From NCBI GenBank assembly GCA_027563935.2, contig CM050446.2, forward strand, positions 122,280,499 through 122,344,498: a stretch of 64,000 bases of DNA, written 5' to 3'. The DNA is from Costus lasius (taxonomy: Eukaryota > Streptophyta > Magnoliopsida > Zingiberales > Costaceae). The notes below the pieces were generated by a model. The model was given only the letters and a program-made list of their open reading frames with translations, searched no databases and was not told the DNA's origin. Below are positions 35,711-46,786 of the stretch, one piece after another (the stretch's first letter is position 1; every line of letters begins with the position of its first letter). A program made the translations under genes and the position numbers.

Positions 35711-36182
35711 TGAGATACTTCAAGAGATTATTCTGCCCTATCAACAACAACAATTACTTGTTCCTAATGTATTTTGATTTCACAGAGAAATAGATGTTCT
35801 TGTTCAATTCATTAGGCACCACCCTTTCTGACAAAAAACTAGTTTGTAAATATGTAAGTATCAATTTTGGCTTTTTACTTTGTGTTAGATACATGGATTC
35901 TCTTGTATTCAATTTTATTCCCTTTTGCAAGCAACCTATTTAGGGGATCATTTTGCCTCTAAGACAAATGGGAAGCTGGACATGCAGCCCTGGGATGTAG
36001 AGTGGCAGCAAGATTGCCAAATCCAGGATCCAGAGCACCCAGACAATACACTGTTTGTGTTAAAATGTATGGAATGTTTAATATACAATCATCCATTTGA
36101 TTACTCCCAATTTGATATGCAAAATTTTAGGGCTTTAGTGAGCCTGAAACTTTTTAAGGGGGCTTTACAAGTGAACTGGTAA

Positions 36183-36304
36183 TGTAAATGTAAATATTGT
36201 ATGTAAGTTGTATTTAATAAGAAGTAGCATGTTTGGTTATATATATTAATGGTTAATGTTGTCATTTAAATAAATTGAAGCATATCTGATTGGATTATAC
36301 ATGA
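36183..36304 (+). other. Short 3' flank of the Ulp1-like gene
   Basis: AT-rich, no feature. It joins the last Ulp1-like exon to the 36305 repeat field. Confidence 0.5.
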
Positions 36305-36745
36305 TGTTACAGGTTGAATCCACGATATTTATGGTTTATCCACACTAAAAGGAATATCCACGATATTACAAGCTTATCCATGATATTACAAGCTAAATCC
36401 ACAATATTATAGGCTTATCCACGATATTAAACTTTTATCCATGATATGGTTTAGGTAGATCCGCCATATTACTTGGTTGAATCCATGATTTTACAAGTTT
36501 ATCCACGATATGGTTCAGGCAGATCCACCATATAACTTGGCTGAATCCACGATTTTACAACATTATCCACGATAATACACTTTTATCCACGATATTACAG
36601 GCTTATCGACGATATGGTTCAGGCAGATCCACCATATAACTTGCTTGAATCCATGATTTTACAAGCTTATCTACCATAATACACTTTTATCCATGATATT
36701 ACAGTTTTATCCACGATATTACAGGCTTATCCATAATATTGTTGG
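36305..36745. repeat. Degenerate tandem array of tatccacgatatta units
   Basis: About 20 imperfect copies of a 20-22 bp unit (ttatccacgatattacaggc type), with a higher-order block of about 150 bp containing gatatggttcaggcagatcc, seen at about 36505 and 36613. It shares the atccacgat word with the MULE minisatellite and the 34847 foldback. Confidence 0.85.
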
Positions 36746-37800
36746 CCAATCCATTGCTAACAGGCAAATGAAAATCCTTTGGGTCATTCAAATACCATAC
36801 ACACAAATGAAAATCCTTTTACATATAACTGATCATTGCAATTACCCTATACAGTGCAAACAAATACACATTACAAATAAATAGTTATATGTACAATTGA
36901 CTTATCCATTCAAATTGACGGTGCAGACAAATATACATTACAAACAAACAGTTATATGTACAATTGACTTATATATTCAAATTATCCTCCTTGTTAGCAA
37001 CTTGTGAATATGCATCCGAGCGCTGCATCATATAATGTAACTTAGTGCACAATATTATTGATATTACAATACAAGAAGCTGGTTTATTTAACACTAACAT
37101 AAAAGGATGTAGTAGTATCCATCATCATAGTAGTGTCCATCGTCGTGATGCAAACGGTGAAAACGAGCGATTATTTTACTGCAGCGGAGGTCGTGTGCTG
37201 CAGTTTCTGAAGTCGCGCAGAGGAGGAGCTTGGCTTAAGAAAGGATCCTCTCAGCATCTAGCAATGAAATCGCGGACGGAAGCATTGCCTTCAATGCAAT
37301 CGGCGGATGGATCTCAGGGGTCGGCGATAGTTGCAGAAGTTTAAGCGGCGGCGGCGTGTATATGCTACACGAGAGAAGAAGTCGGCGCCAGAAATTGATG
37401 TCACCGATTTCAGAGAAGATGATGGTGTAGACAATTAAGCGGTGGTGGCGTGTTTATTAAGGAGTCGGCGACGAATTTCAGTTGAAGAAAACTGGCGGCC
37501 AGTGGAGTAATGGCAGGGGGAATCGGCAGCTGATTTTTAGCTTTGATTGGGAACAGTGAGCGTTTTCCATGTGGGCTGAAAAAGGTGGCGCACGATTGGA
37601 AGTCGGTGTTGCTTGAAGAACAGCACCGATTTGGGTTGCGGAAGATGAAGAGCGGCGCTTTTGCAGCTTAGATTGAAGGATAATTGAGGGCGCTCGTAAA
37701 CTGGAAAGATACGGCTGCCCCATTTTTTTTTAGCTGGTTATGGCTGTAATGGATATTACAGCCGTGCCTGTAATCTATTTTTTTTTTAAATTTACCATGA
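36746..37800. other. Unresolved segment with GC-rich patch (37140-37720)
   Basis: An AT-rich first half, then a GC-rich 600 bp unlike its surroundings, with no frame I recognise. On the minus strand 36970-37060 reads LCTKLHYMMQRSDAYSQVANKED, which might be the end of the FAR1-like gene but is not secure. Near 37738 a short palindrome (ggctgtaatggatattacagcc) resembles LTR C near 42806-42835. It may contain the missing left end of gypsy B. Confidence 0.35.
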
Positions 37801-37928
37801 ACCTAAATAAACCTGCAAGAAACGTGAAATAAGACTTGTCAGAAATAACAAATTAAAATTGGAAAAATAAAGTACTTGGGTTGCCTCCTAAGAAGCGCTT
37901 GTTTAGGGTCTTTAGCTCGACCGTAATG

Positions 37929-40241
37929 TCATTCAGAGTCCGTATTGTAAATGTCAGCACCAACTAATTCAGCCGAGTCCATCAGTTTTGCATATGCTTG
38001 GGCTTCTTCATTCTTTTCATCATCTAGACTCTCCAAGAGATAGACCTCTAGTGGGTCCATGTTCATCCTATCGGTCATGGGATTTTCATCTTTGATCTCA
38101 TCATCATTAACATCTAGGCTATAACATGAATCTGCAATAGAAGGGTGTTTTAGACTTCGTGATAAATCAAATTCAATAGCCTCCTCACCGATGTTCAAGT
38201 CTAGTTTCCCATTCTTAACGTCAATGACTGCTCCGGCAATTGCAAGAAATGGTCTTCCCAAGATTATCGGTAATTTCGTGTCCTCCACCATCTCAAGCAC
38301 GATAAAGTCGACTGGAATGAAGAAATTTCTGACCTTGATCGGGACGTCCTCCAAGGTTCCTGCCAGCTTGCGCACTGAGTGGTCAGCCAGTTGTAATGAG
38401 ATCGGTGTTGTCTTCATCTCGCCAATGTCCAATTTCCTATAGATAGAAAAAGGCATTAAACTGACACTAGCGCCTAAATCACATAATGCGTGTTCAAAAG
38501 TCAAATCCCCAATTTTGCATGGTATTGAAAAGCTGCCCGGATCTTTCAATTTTTCTAGAAGCTTATTTTGAATAATGGTGCTGCACTCTTCAGTTAGCGC
38601 CATTGTGCCTGGTTCCTCTAGCTTCCGTCGATTTGAAAGAATGTCCTTTAAAATTTTTGCATATGTGGGCATCTGCGTTAAAGCTTCAGTAAAGGGGATA
38701 TTAATATACAATTTCTTCAAAATATCTAAAAATTTTCCAAATTATTTATCCAGCTTCACCCTAGCCAGTTTTTTAGGGAATAAAATTGGTGGCTTGTATG
38801 GCAGTGGTGGAATATAAGCTGGTTCAGTCACATCATCATTTTTCTCGTCACTTGTTCTCTCGGGTTCAGATATATTACTTGTAGATGCGTCAGGACTCAG
38901 GTTAGAATCAGGTACTCTCGGTTCCTCCAATTGCTTACCACTACGAGTAATAACTACAGTACAATTCTCTCATGGGTTCTGTTCAAGTTGGGAAGGTAAC
39001 CTACCTGAGGGTCTTGCTAGATTGATGACTAAGTTTGTCAATTGTATGTCTAGTTGTCACATGACGCAGCATATCATTTACGCTCTCGTTGGTCTTGGTC
39101 TGAGAGGAATAATTTCAAGTGAGGTTTTCTGAGGTTGTGATACATATGGTCGAGGTTGAAAACCAGGTGGTGGTCTATAATTTGATTGTGGAGCAGGGTT
39201 GGGGTTGTTCTTGTAAGAGAAGTTAGGATGGTTTCTCCAACCATGATTGTATATATTTGAGTAGGGATCAAGTTGAGGTCTAGGATTTTGGTTCCCTACA
39301 TCATTGACATATTCTCGGTGTTGTTCAGAGGGTTGGGAAACAACTAACTGGAAATTAGCATGGCTGTGGCCAAAAATACCACCAATCTCACATACAGCAG
39401 AATTAGAACTTGAATCAATAGAATTGACATGCATCGAATCCAGCTTACGAGAAAATGAGTCAACTTTGGCTGCTAAAGAACTCAAGGCATCTAATTCATA
39501 CTTACCTGGTGCAATGGCCCTAGATGATGTACCTCATTGGTCTCCAGCCCATTGGTTGTGATTCAGTGCCATGTCTTCTAGTAAATTCATTGCATCATCG
39601 ATGTTTTTCTTCATGATTGCTCCACCGGCGGCTGCATCTACAGTAAGACGCGTATTATAGTTAAGACCATGGTAAAATGTATGAACAATTACCCATTTTT
39701 CTAAGCTGTGGTGTGGACATAAGCATTGGAGTTCCTTGAATCGCTCTCATGCTTCATATAGAGATTCCCCTTCTTTTTGGGTGAAACTGGTGATCTGGTT
39801 TCGCAGTTGAACAGTTTTGCTTGGGGGAATGTATTTCAAGAGAAATGCTTGGGAAAGTTGTTCCCAAATCGTAAGCGATTCCGGTTAGAGTGAATATAGC
39901 CAATTCCGAGCTCTATCCTGAAGAGAGAATGGGAAGAGTCGTAGTCGTAGCGCGTCGCTAGAAACTACGTTCATTTTTGTCGTGTCGCAGAACTCCAAGA
40001 ATATAGACAAGTGCATATTCGGGTCTTCAGATGGTAGGCCTCCGAATTGGTTCTGCAGAATCATCGATAAGAGGGAGGGCTTTATCTCAAAATTGTTAGC
40101 TTCCACTAGAGGTCTAGAAATACTTGAGTGAACACCCTGCGCATTTGAAGTGGCGAAATCTTTCAGAGTCCTATTGTTGTTCGCCATCGGTAGATCGATA
40201 GGAATAGGTTTAATAATCCTCGATGCTTCTCTAGCATTCAA
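37929..40241 (-). pseudogene. Gypsy B gag-protease, with stops
   Basis: Starts at Met 40241. The retrotransposon capsid region has NNFEIKP, QNQFGGLPSEDPNMHL and LRLRLFPFSLQDRARNWL, then a stop near 39887. The same reading continues with FLLKYIPPSKT, GESLYEA-stop-ERFKEL, CPHHSLEKW and FYHGLNYNTRLTVDAAAGG, which is the Athila/Tat gag signature. It is followed by a decayed knuckle CEIGGIFGHSHANF (about 39385). The protease frame (38720-37929, 263 codons, open) has CDLGASVSLMP in place of the usual DTGA, as is normal for this group. No polymerase follows. Confidence 0.88.
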
Positions 40242-40534
40242 TTCCTTTAATCGCCTTCTACGATGGAATGTCCTTTCAATCTCTTGATCAAGCTAGTATA
40301 GATCTTCAATTTCACCTGATTGTAAACCTCTACGTATATAACAGTTAAGCGCAAATAACAAAGATTGAGAGAAAAAACTAAATCACTATAATAAAGAATG
40401 AAATAAGAACAAACAATACAAAGAAACGAAAACAAAGAAATAAAAGCAATAGCAAAAGAAACAAAACGTCTAGTCTACTAATTGTTAAATCACTTTGATA
40501 TTGATTGTTTGTCCCTGGCAACTGCGCCAAAACT

Positions 40535-43500
40535 TGGTGTGTGCTGTACTATCGCACAACTAACTGCAAGCGTGATGGTTTTGTCGTGATAGTAATAAAG
40601 TGTCGATCCCACAGGGACAGTGATCAATTACCAAGTGATTATGAATCGATATCTAGACAATCGATTAAGTGGTTTGAAATTATGAAAAGTAAAGCAAATA
40701 TAACTAAAAGTAAACCGAATCTGGTAAGAGAAAGTTTTTGGTAGAAAATAGGGGTTAGAGATATCGGAACTTCGGGTTCATCTCGTTGATGGATCTCAGA
40801 TTCAAATGAGTTAAAGTTATAGCAAAGCAATTTTAAAAGTGCTCAAAGAAATACCAAAAGATACAGATTACCCTCTTTCGGTAGTGTAATCCGGTATCAA
40901 TCTAGATCGGCATCCTACTTTCGTGGCAAACAGAATCTAGATTGATCCATTGGGTTCAGAGATACTATAAAATTCCTCATACAAATCCTGCCCCATTTCT
41001 TGACGGCTCAGAGTATGTTCAAACTAGCAGATCTACCGTCGCAATTCACCTTTCGGTCCTTCTTGCAATGCCTGAGAAAAGAAATTACGTGATCAAGGTA
41101 ATTCTAGCTATAAAATGGCATAGAACGAATAAGCACAAAGTAAAATTAGCATTTGCTTTGAAATAACAAGTTTGAGAATGAGATACAAACAACAAGACTA
41201 CACCCTTAGTTCTGATAAAAGGATTACGCTATCATAGCGTCGTTTAAGTACAAATCTCTACAAGAAGAAGAAAATATATGAAAGAATTGAAGATAGAAAA
41301 TCACAAACTCTTCAAAAGGGGTTGCAATCTTCTTCTTCCATGCCTTCACGAATAGAAGCACAAGAGATCTTCTTCTCCCAAAATTTTCTCCAAGAACTTC
41401 ACACCAAGCCAAGACTCATCGCCAATTAAAGAGGATTTTCACCCATTTTATAGACCCAAAACCCATTTCTGATAGCTCTCTTAATTAGCTGCGTTTTGAC
41501 ACCAAGAACGTTCAAAACGGAGCTATAATGAGAGAGTTATGGCTCATTTAAGTTTAGGATGTGCAAGTGAGATTATGGGTGTAATGAAGATTACGAGCAT
41601 GGATGTAATGTTGACATCGATTCCCTTCGGCTCCAGAAACATTCACACACTTATGGGCCATTAAAAGCTCGTTGTAATGACACCAAAAATGCTGAAATCG
41701 GAGTTGTAATGGAAAAGTTATGACTGATTTAATACAGCCCTTCAACACACTAAATGCTCTTAACACTATTATGGGTGTAATGAGATTATGGGCATACTTG
41801 TAATTTCTGTAGCAAACTCCGTTTCGTTTGTTTTGCGGGTGAGTTGACTTTTGATGACACCAAAATTTATAGTAAATTTTGTGCCCTTTGATAGATATTT
41901 TTGTGTCATATTCATACCTCTTTGCTTATTTTCATGCATTTTTTTATCGAATATTGCGGAATCTACACTCTTTTTGGTTTTTGATGAATTTCAGGTAAAA
42001 AGGTATGATTTTTAGGCGTTTTCAAGCAATTCCAGATGCATGGATGAATTCCCACCATCAAGAGGAGATTACATATCAAAATTCAAGAAAATTGGAGCTC
42101 ACACCCAAATTACAGCACTACCGTAATCTAAATTACGACACTATCGTAATCTAAATTACTGTACCATGGTTTCACTGCACTTACAGAAGAAACCACGATA
42201 CTGCCGTAATCTCCGAGTGCTGCCGTATTTTGGGATGATTTTGAACAAAAAGTTTCACAGAAAATACGGCACTACCGTAATGGAATTCACGGGCCGTATT
42301 TCGAGTCAATTTTTCACCCGAGAGATTTGAAGAAAATACGGCACTACCATAATGGATTTCATGGTACAGTAATTCCAGATGATTTCTCTACCGAGAACTT
42401 TGCTGAAAATACGGTACTGCCGTAATCATTTTTACGGTCATAATTCTAACCTGCAAATGCGATTTTCATGGACCTTTTGAAGCCCGATTTTTGTGCGATC
42501 GATTTCGAATAATCTAGGCCATAATTTGAAGATCTATAAGAAGCAAAAAAGGGAGCTTTCGACGAGACGAAGAGGGAGACACCAAAAGCCCTAATTTTCA
42601 TCCACTAACAAAGGAGAAATCGAGTTTCACGCCGCCGCCCTAGGTTTTGCTGCCGGGAAGTGTACAACGCATCTCTAGTTGTGAAATTTGAAGGGAAGCT
42701 TCGCCTGGAGTAGGAGAACATACCCCAGAAGTTTTAGAGTGAAAGGATCTCGATCGGAGGATAAATCAACCGAACACTCACCGCCGACACTATTCACACG
42801 CATAATTACGGCTATAATTTCCATTATAGCCGTGTGGTTATTTGTTTTTCCCTCTCTTTCTTAATTTCCTACACTTTGATACTATGGATTATTGTAATCT
42901 TTCATTCATGCTAGCTTAAACCTTTTATGGGATATGGGGGAGTAATTCCCTTTTGATTTCTTAATGACTAGATAAATTTTTCATTACTTCGTCACGTATA
43001 TTTTTAGCATGATAATTCTACTTATGTGATAATTGCTCTTTAATTCTCCATAGATTCATGTTATTAATCATGTTTTAGAGTTTTCGCAATAAGGACCGAA
43101 AGGTGACTTGCTTGAGAACTTGGAACCCTAGAATTGAATGTTATGAACTTACTGTAAGAAATTAGGTTAGTTCTTGTTTCTTGATTTTAGAAGAATAATT
43201 GCCATGATAATAATATGAATCTAAGATTGAGTTAATTTATCAAACGTAGAGATCTTGTGCGAAAGTGAGGATCAGAACGTTGGAGAGCCATAAGTAGAAC
43301 TTGTGTTGAGACTCGGATGCACGAAAGTGATCCTTGAGATTCCACTTGAGATCATCAACTTAGAATTCGGATACATGAAAGTGATCCTTGAGTTCCTTGA
43401 TTGATGATTTACTTATTTTCAGCTTGGGATAGATCTTGCGCGAAAGCGAAGATCGGTCCCTACATGATTGTCTACACGAAAGTGAGATGATCTTTTTATG

Positions 43501-44253
43501 AAGTAAATTATATCTTTATCATGATAAAATTAAACTGACGAATTACTATTCATATCTAGTCATAGAAATTAAAGAGGATGAAACCCTAGTCCCAATTTCT
43601 CTCTCTGATATTTTCGTTAGCTTTCATTAGTTCACTTGTATAGTTTTGATTGCCTAGATAGTAAGAACTCAATTATTTGGTACTTGACAATGAAGTCTCT
43701 ATGGTTCGATATCTTTCTTTATTACTTCGAGTATCCGTGCACTTGCGGACTATAACAACCTTTGACTTGACTTGAATTTCAGCCATAGTATGATATCAAA
43801 GGTCGTCGATGTGAAGATTACGGGTAGGGTGAAATTACGGCTATACATGTAACGTCTTCTGTTAAAGTTTTCATCTTTCGAAAGGCTTCTATTGAGAAAA
43901 TTAAGGGCACGCCTTTGGAATATGATTATACTTGGATGAAAATGGGCTTCTTGAGAATTCAAACTAGAAATTACGGCCATAATGCAGATTATGGCCTCGG
44001 CCGTAATTATGAAAATTAGCTCCGTTTGAAGCCAAACTTCTCGTCAAGGTTCTTGATTCATTCGAGGATATAAATATACCTCCAAATAGCTCTAAAAATG
44101 AGTGAATTATCCTGTATTTATCAAACATGACAAGAAGTGAAACTTCTAAAGAAAATCAATGAAATAAGCTAGAAAGAGATGTAAAAATATGAAAATAGGT
44201 CTCGATTCACCGATAAATATAGGTCTAAAAGACTATGAAAATATGAGACATCA
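40535..44253 (-). repeat. 5' LTR of gypsy B, split by solo LTR C
   Basis: LTR B proper is about 1.8 kb (40535-41851 and 43758-44253). In element sense it starts TGATGTCTCATA and ends CACACCA. Its U5 side (gatagtaataaagtgtcgatccc, about 40590) corresponds to LTR A (gaagtaataaatagattatcg). It carries repeats of attatggg/ttacggcc type. Confidence 0.8.
41852..43757 (+). mobile_element. Solo LTR C (Athila/Tat-like), plus strand, inside LTR B
   Basis: 1.9 kb starting TGATGACACC and ending TATAACA. Flanks acttt (41847-41851) and acctt (43758-43762) fit a TSD with one change. Its 3' end (tttattacttcgagtatccgtgcacttgcgga) is the reverse complement type of the LTR A edge, so it is the same superfamily in the opposite orientation. 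No internal domain is present, so it is read as a recombination-derived solo LTR. It contains many ccgtaat/attacgg motifs at 42110-42440. Confidence 0.75.
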
Positions 44254-44258
44254 TGTAG

Positions 44259-45649
44259 TTGTCATATCTGCACAAAAAGTCTCAATTCAATAACAAGCAG
44301 CCTATTTAGAATGCAATTTGTAGAAGTTTACTATCCAAGAATGTTCACGCAAATTATACTTATTCAATAGGTTCTGTCAAGCCCTTTCAAAAGTATCCAC
44401 ACTGCACCGCTCATAAATACAAACTCTGAAATCACGGGCAAATAGTGGGAAGTTATGAAGGACATGGGATAGATGTGTGGCGGCATTCTGAAAAATATGC
44501 TACAAACAGAGTCGATGTGTGCTACTTGGCAAAACAATTTGTATGGCTTTGGCAATAGCAGCAGACTGATCAGTGAAAATAGTTACAGGCTGCTTTCTAG
44601 ACATTACTTGTAAAAATATTGAAAATAACCAAGTAAATGATTTTGCTGACTCGTCATACAATAGTGCAGCCCCAAAAATAATAGTTTGCTTGTGGTGATT
44701 CACCCCAATAATGGGAGCAAAGGGCATGTCATACTCGTTGGTTTGGAATGTGGTATCAAAATAAATAGCATCCCCAAAATAGGCATAGTCTGTAATAGCA
44801 TTACCATCTGCCCAAAAGAAATTAGTTATTTCTCCTGTTTCCTGAACTTCGATCGCAGAAAAAAAAGGATGGATGAACAGCTCGCTTGTCCTGCAAGAAC
44901 TTTATAGTACCCCGAGCTTCTTTACCATCTAATATTTTTCTTCTGCGTTTTTTGGATATAGTTAATGCTATCATCTCTTATGAAACCTACTTAATTATTG
45001 CTTATCCCTAATTGAAAAAAATTATAAATATTATGTGCTTTCATCCCGGCATCTGTCATTGTGTCAATTAGAGCTCATTGAAATAGTCAAATTTTCCTGT
45101 GAGATCTAAGCATGTGGACCTTATTTGGACTTGTCATTGGATAATTATAGTTTAACTCAACTCTACTTAATGTCCAAACTTTATGGAGGTCAATCTTCAA
45201 TTCCACCCGGGCCATGCAGTTTATTCTTGTCTCTGGTTGTGGTTTCATTGTGATATGACCTTTATGAACTTATCTTAACCCTTGCTTACTACAGGTAACT
45301 TTTTTATTTTCAAACTGCAATCTTTTCTCCTATCAACCTAAAACTTCTTTATACCAAAACCTACCCTTTTAGCATAATCATTATAAAATTTGTAGGCCTC
45401 ATCCTCACTATTAAGGGTCATACTAACCATGGGAATTGCATATGAGCATGACAGTGGCTCTTTATTAATATCTGATGCACGAAGGTCGTCTTCCTCTTGT
45501 ATAGGTGAAAAATGATTAATTTCCTCTAATTCCTCTTCTACATTCACATCATTTGGATCATGCTCTGGTTCAACATCAAGCTCAAACTCTTCACTGAAAG
45601 CCCACTCGATATCTTCATTGCATATTTGCCCATTTTTTGTTTTATCCAT
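44259..45649 (-). pseudogene. FAR1-like MULE transposase, disrupted
   Basis: Minus-strand gene starting Met 45649 (MDKTKNGQICNED), acidic N-terminus, then the FAR1 DNA-binding domain: EAYKFYNDYAKRVGFGIKK, CSKQGL, PETRINCMARV and NYNYP, where relatives have HNH. Next come SPNKVHMLRSHRKI and LIDTMTDAGM, then the MULE transposase core FFWADGNAITDYAYFGD, FDTTFQTNEYDMPFAP (first Asp at about 44755), GAALLYDESAKSFTWLF, IFTDQSAA (second Asp at about 44569) and HRLCL-stop-HIF. After NLLNKYNLREHSW and FCADMTTT it is cut by gypsy B. Several stops fall at positions normally Trp, and there is at least one frame change near 44930. FAR1/FHY3 proteins and MULE transposases are related families. Its position near the right TIR marks it as the transposase of this element. 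The third acidic residue is not present. Confidence 0.88.
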
Positions 45650-45794
45650 GATGTCAAAAGTAGTTGTCTATTTTCAATAAAAGTTTAGTAAATATAAGGA
45701 AATTTAAATTCTATCCACGCTCAAATATGACCTATCTATGTTCAATGAAGATAATAGTGAATAGAATAGACTATAGCAGTAGTCTATCCACACT

Positions 45795-46545
45795 AGCTTA
45801 TCCATGAAGATTTAGCTATATCCACGATGATGGACACCTTGTCCATGATACGGATACCAAGGCTGAACCCTAATTTCATTAGAAACAGGGCTACGTTGCC
45901 TATATCCATGATGATGGACACCTTGTCCACGATGGGGATACCAAGGGGTAATCCTAGTTTCATCAGAATTAGGGTTAAATTGCCAGTATCCATGATGTAG
46001 GACACCTTGTCCATGATGGGGATACCAAGGCTGAACCCTAATTTCCTCATAAACAAGGGTACATTACCTATATCCACGATGATGGACACCCTGTTCACAA
46101 TGGGGATACCAAAGGGTAACCCTAGTTTCATCATAATTAGGGTTAAATTGTTGGTATCCACGATGATAGACACATTATCCATGATAGGGATACTAAGGCT
46201 GAACCCTAATTTCCTCGAAAACAAGGCTACATTGCCTATATCCATGATGATGGATACCTTGTCCACGATGGAGATACCAAGGTTGAACCCTAATTTAATC
46301 AGCAATAGGGCTACATTGCTTGTATCCACGATGATGGATATCTTGTCCACGATGGGGATATCAAGGCTGAACCCTAATTTCATCTGAAACGGGGCTACAA
46401 TGTCTGTATCCATGATAATGGACACTTTGTCCACGATGGGGATATCAAGGCGGAATCCTAATTTCATAAGAGAGCCTATCCACAGTAAGGATAGACTATC
46501 TTCTGTGAAATAGAGTCTATCCACAATAGGGATGGACTCCATCTC
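45795..46545 (-). repeat. 84-bp minisatellite array, right (inverted)
   Basis: About 9 units of 84 bp, in inverted orientation to 22561-23705. Read on the minus strand the array is open for 249 codons as a 28-residue repeat (IPIVDKVSIIVDTGNVALFLMKLGFSLG cannot be shown in full; key blocks are PIVDKVSII and MKLGFSLG). The 84-bp period is a multiple of three, so openness needs no selection; I do not call a gene. Confidence 0.93.
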
Positions 46546-46786
46546 ATGTAAAACAGCGTCTATCCATCCATGATAGCTTAAGCTTTATCCAAGATAAAAA
46601 TATTACACACAGTATATGAGTTTGTCCATACCACTATGTAATTTCTTCAATAATAACTTATAAGACCTTCTTAATTAGACTGCGTCCTCTGGCTTCAACT
46701 GCAAAGCAGAAAGGAGACGTGATTAACTTTCTGTAAGCAACTAACGAAGAGCTGCACATAGGTCATCTATCTGTTACCTACTATGA
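46546..46786. other. Spacer between right minisatellite and right TIR
   Basis: Not similar to the corresponding left leader (22069-22560). It may be the 5' leader of the FAR1-like gene. No feature was recognised. Confidence 0.4.

Larger units (their letters stand above)
23929..36182 (+). pseudogene. DUF1985/coiled-coil/Ulp1-like protease gene carried by MULE
   Basis: Multi-exon gene related to plant Ulp1-type (C48, SUMO-protease-like) genes found in MULEs. Approximate exons: 23929-24553 (DUF1985-like, FGHLVQELAI, VILGLPRGG; in-frame stops at about 24202 and later), 24640-24785, 24858-25012, three short coiled-coil exons each starting VN (25099-25177, 25275-25377, from 25469), the long 25470-26035 exon ending DLIHEDK, then YMHRKDYIGRD (from 26119) continuing after the gypsy A insertion as LLTPIMKEVIETFLSWD (33012 on). 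Next come VIDAYASLLISK and VIFPYYAAIIRHGKCTPRL (about 33222-33345), then, after solo LTR E, MRYFKRLFCPIN (35710 on), and the last exon 35936-36182 with WDVEWQQDCQ and LFVLKCMECL. The catalytic His (usual NHW) reads NYL, and the usual DCG Cys reads DNT. Stops and lost catalytic residues make it dead. Function is inferred from the domain only. Confidence 0.8.
37801..44253 (-). mobile_element. Athila/Tat-like gypsy element B, truncated, minus strand
   Basis: The 5' LTR lies at right (40535-41851 plus 43758-44253, split by solo LTR C). The PBS in element sense reads TTTTGGCGCAGTTGCCAGGGAC (40510-40531), close to the tRNA-Asp-type PBS of this group. Gag-protease follows (40241-37929). No RT, RNase H, integrase or 3' LTR was found, so the left boundary is uncertain. 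The right end (gagacatca, then tgtag) cuts the FAR1-like gene after FCADM. It is related in LTR and gag to element A. Confidence 0.78.

Noticed and set aside
45793..46542. 249-codon repetitive protein
   Set aside because: The 84-bp minisatellite has a period divisible by three, so openness is expected without selection; no start context or family.
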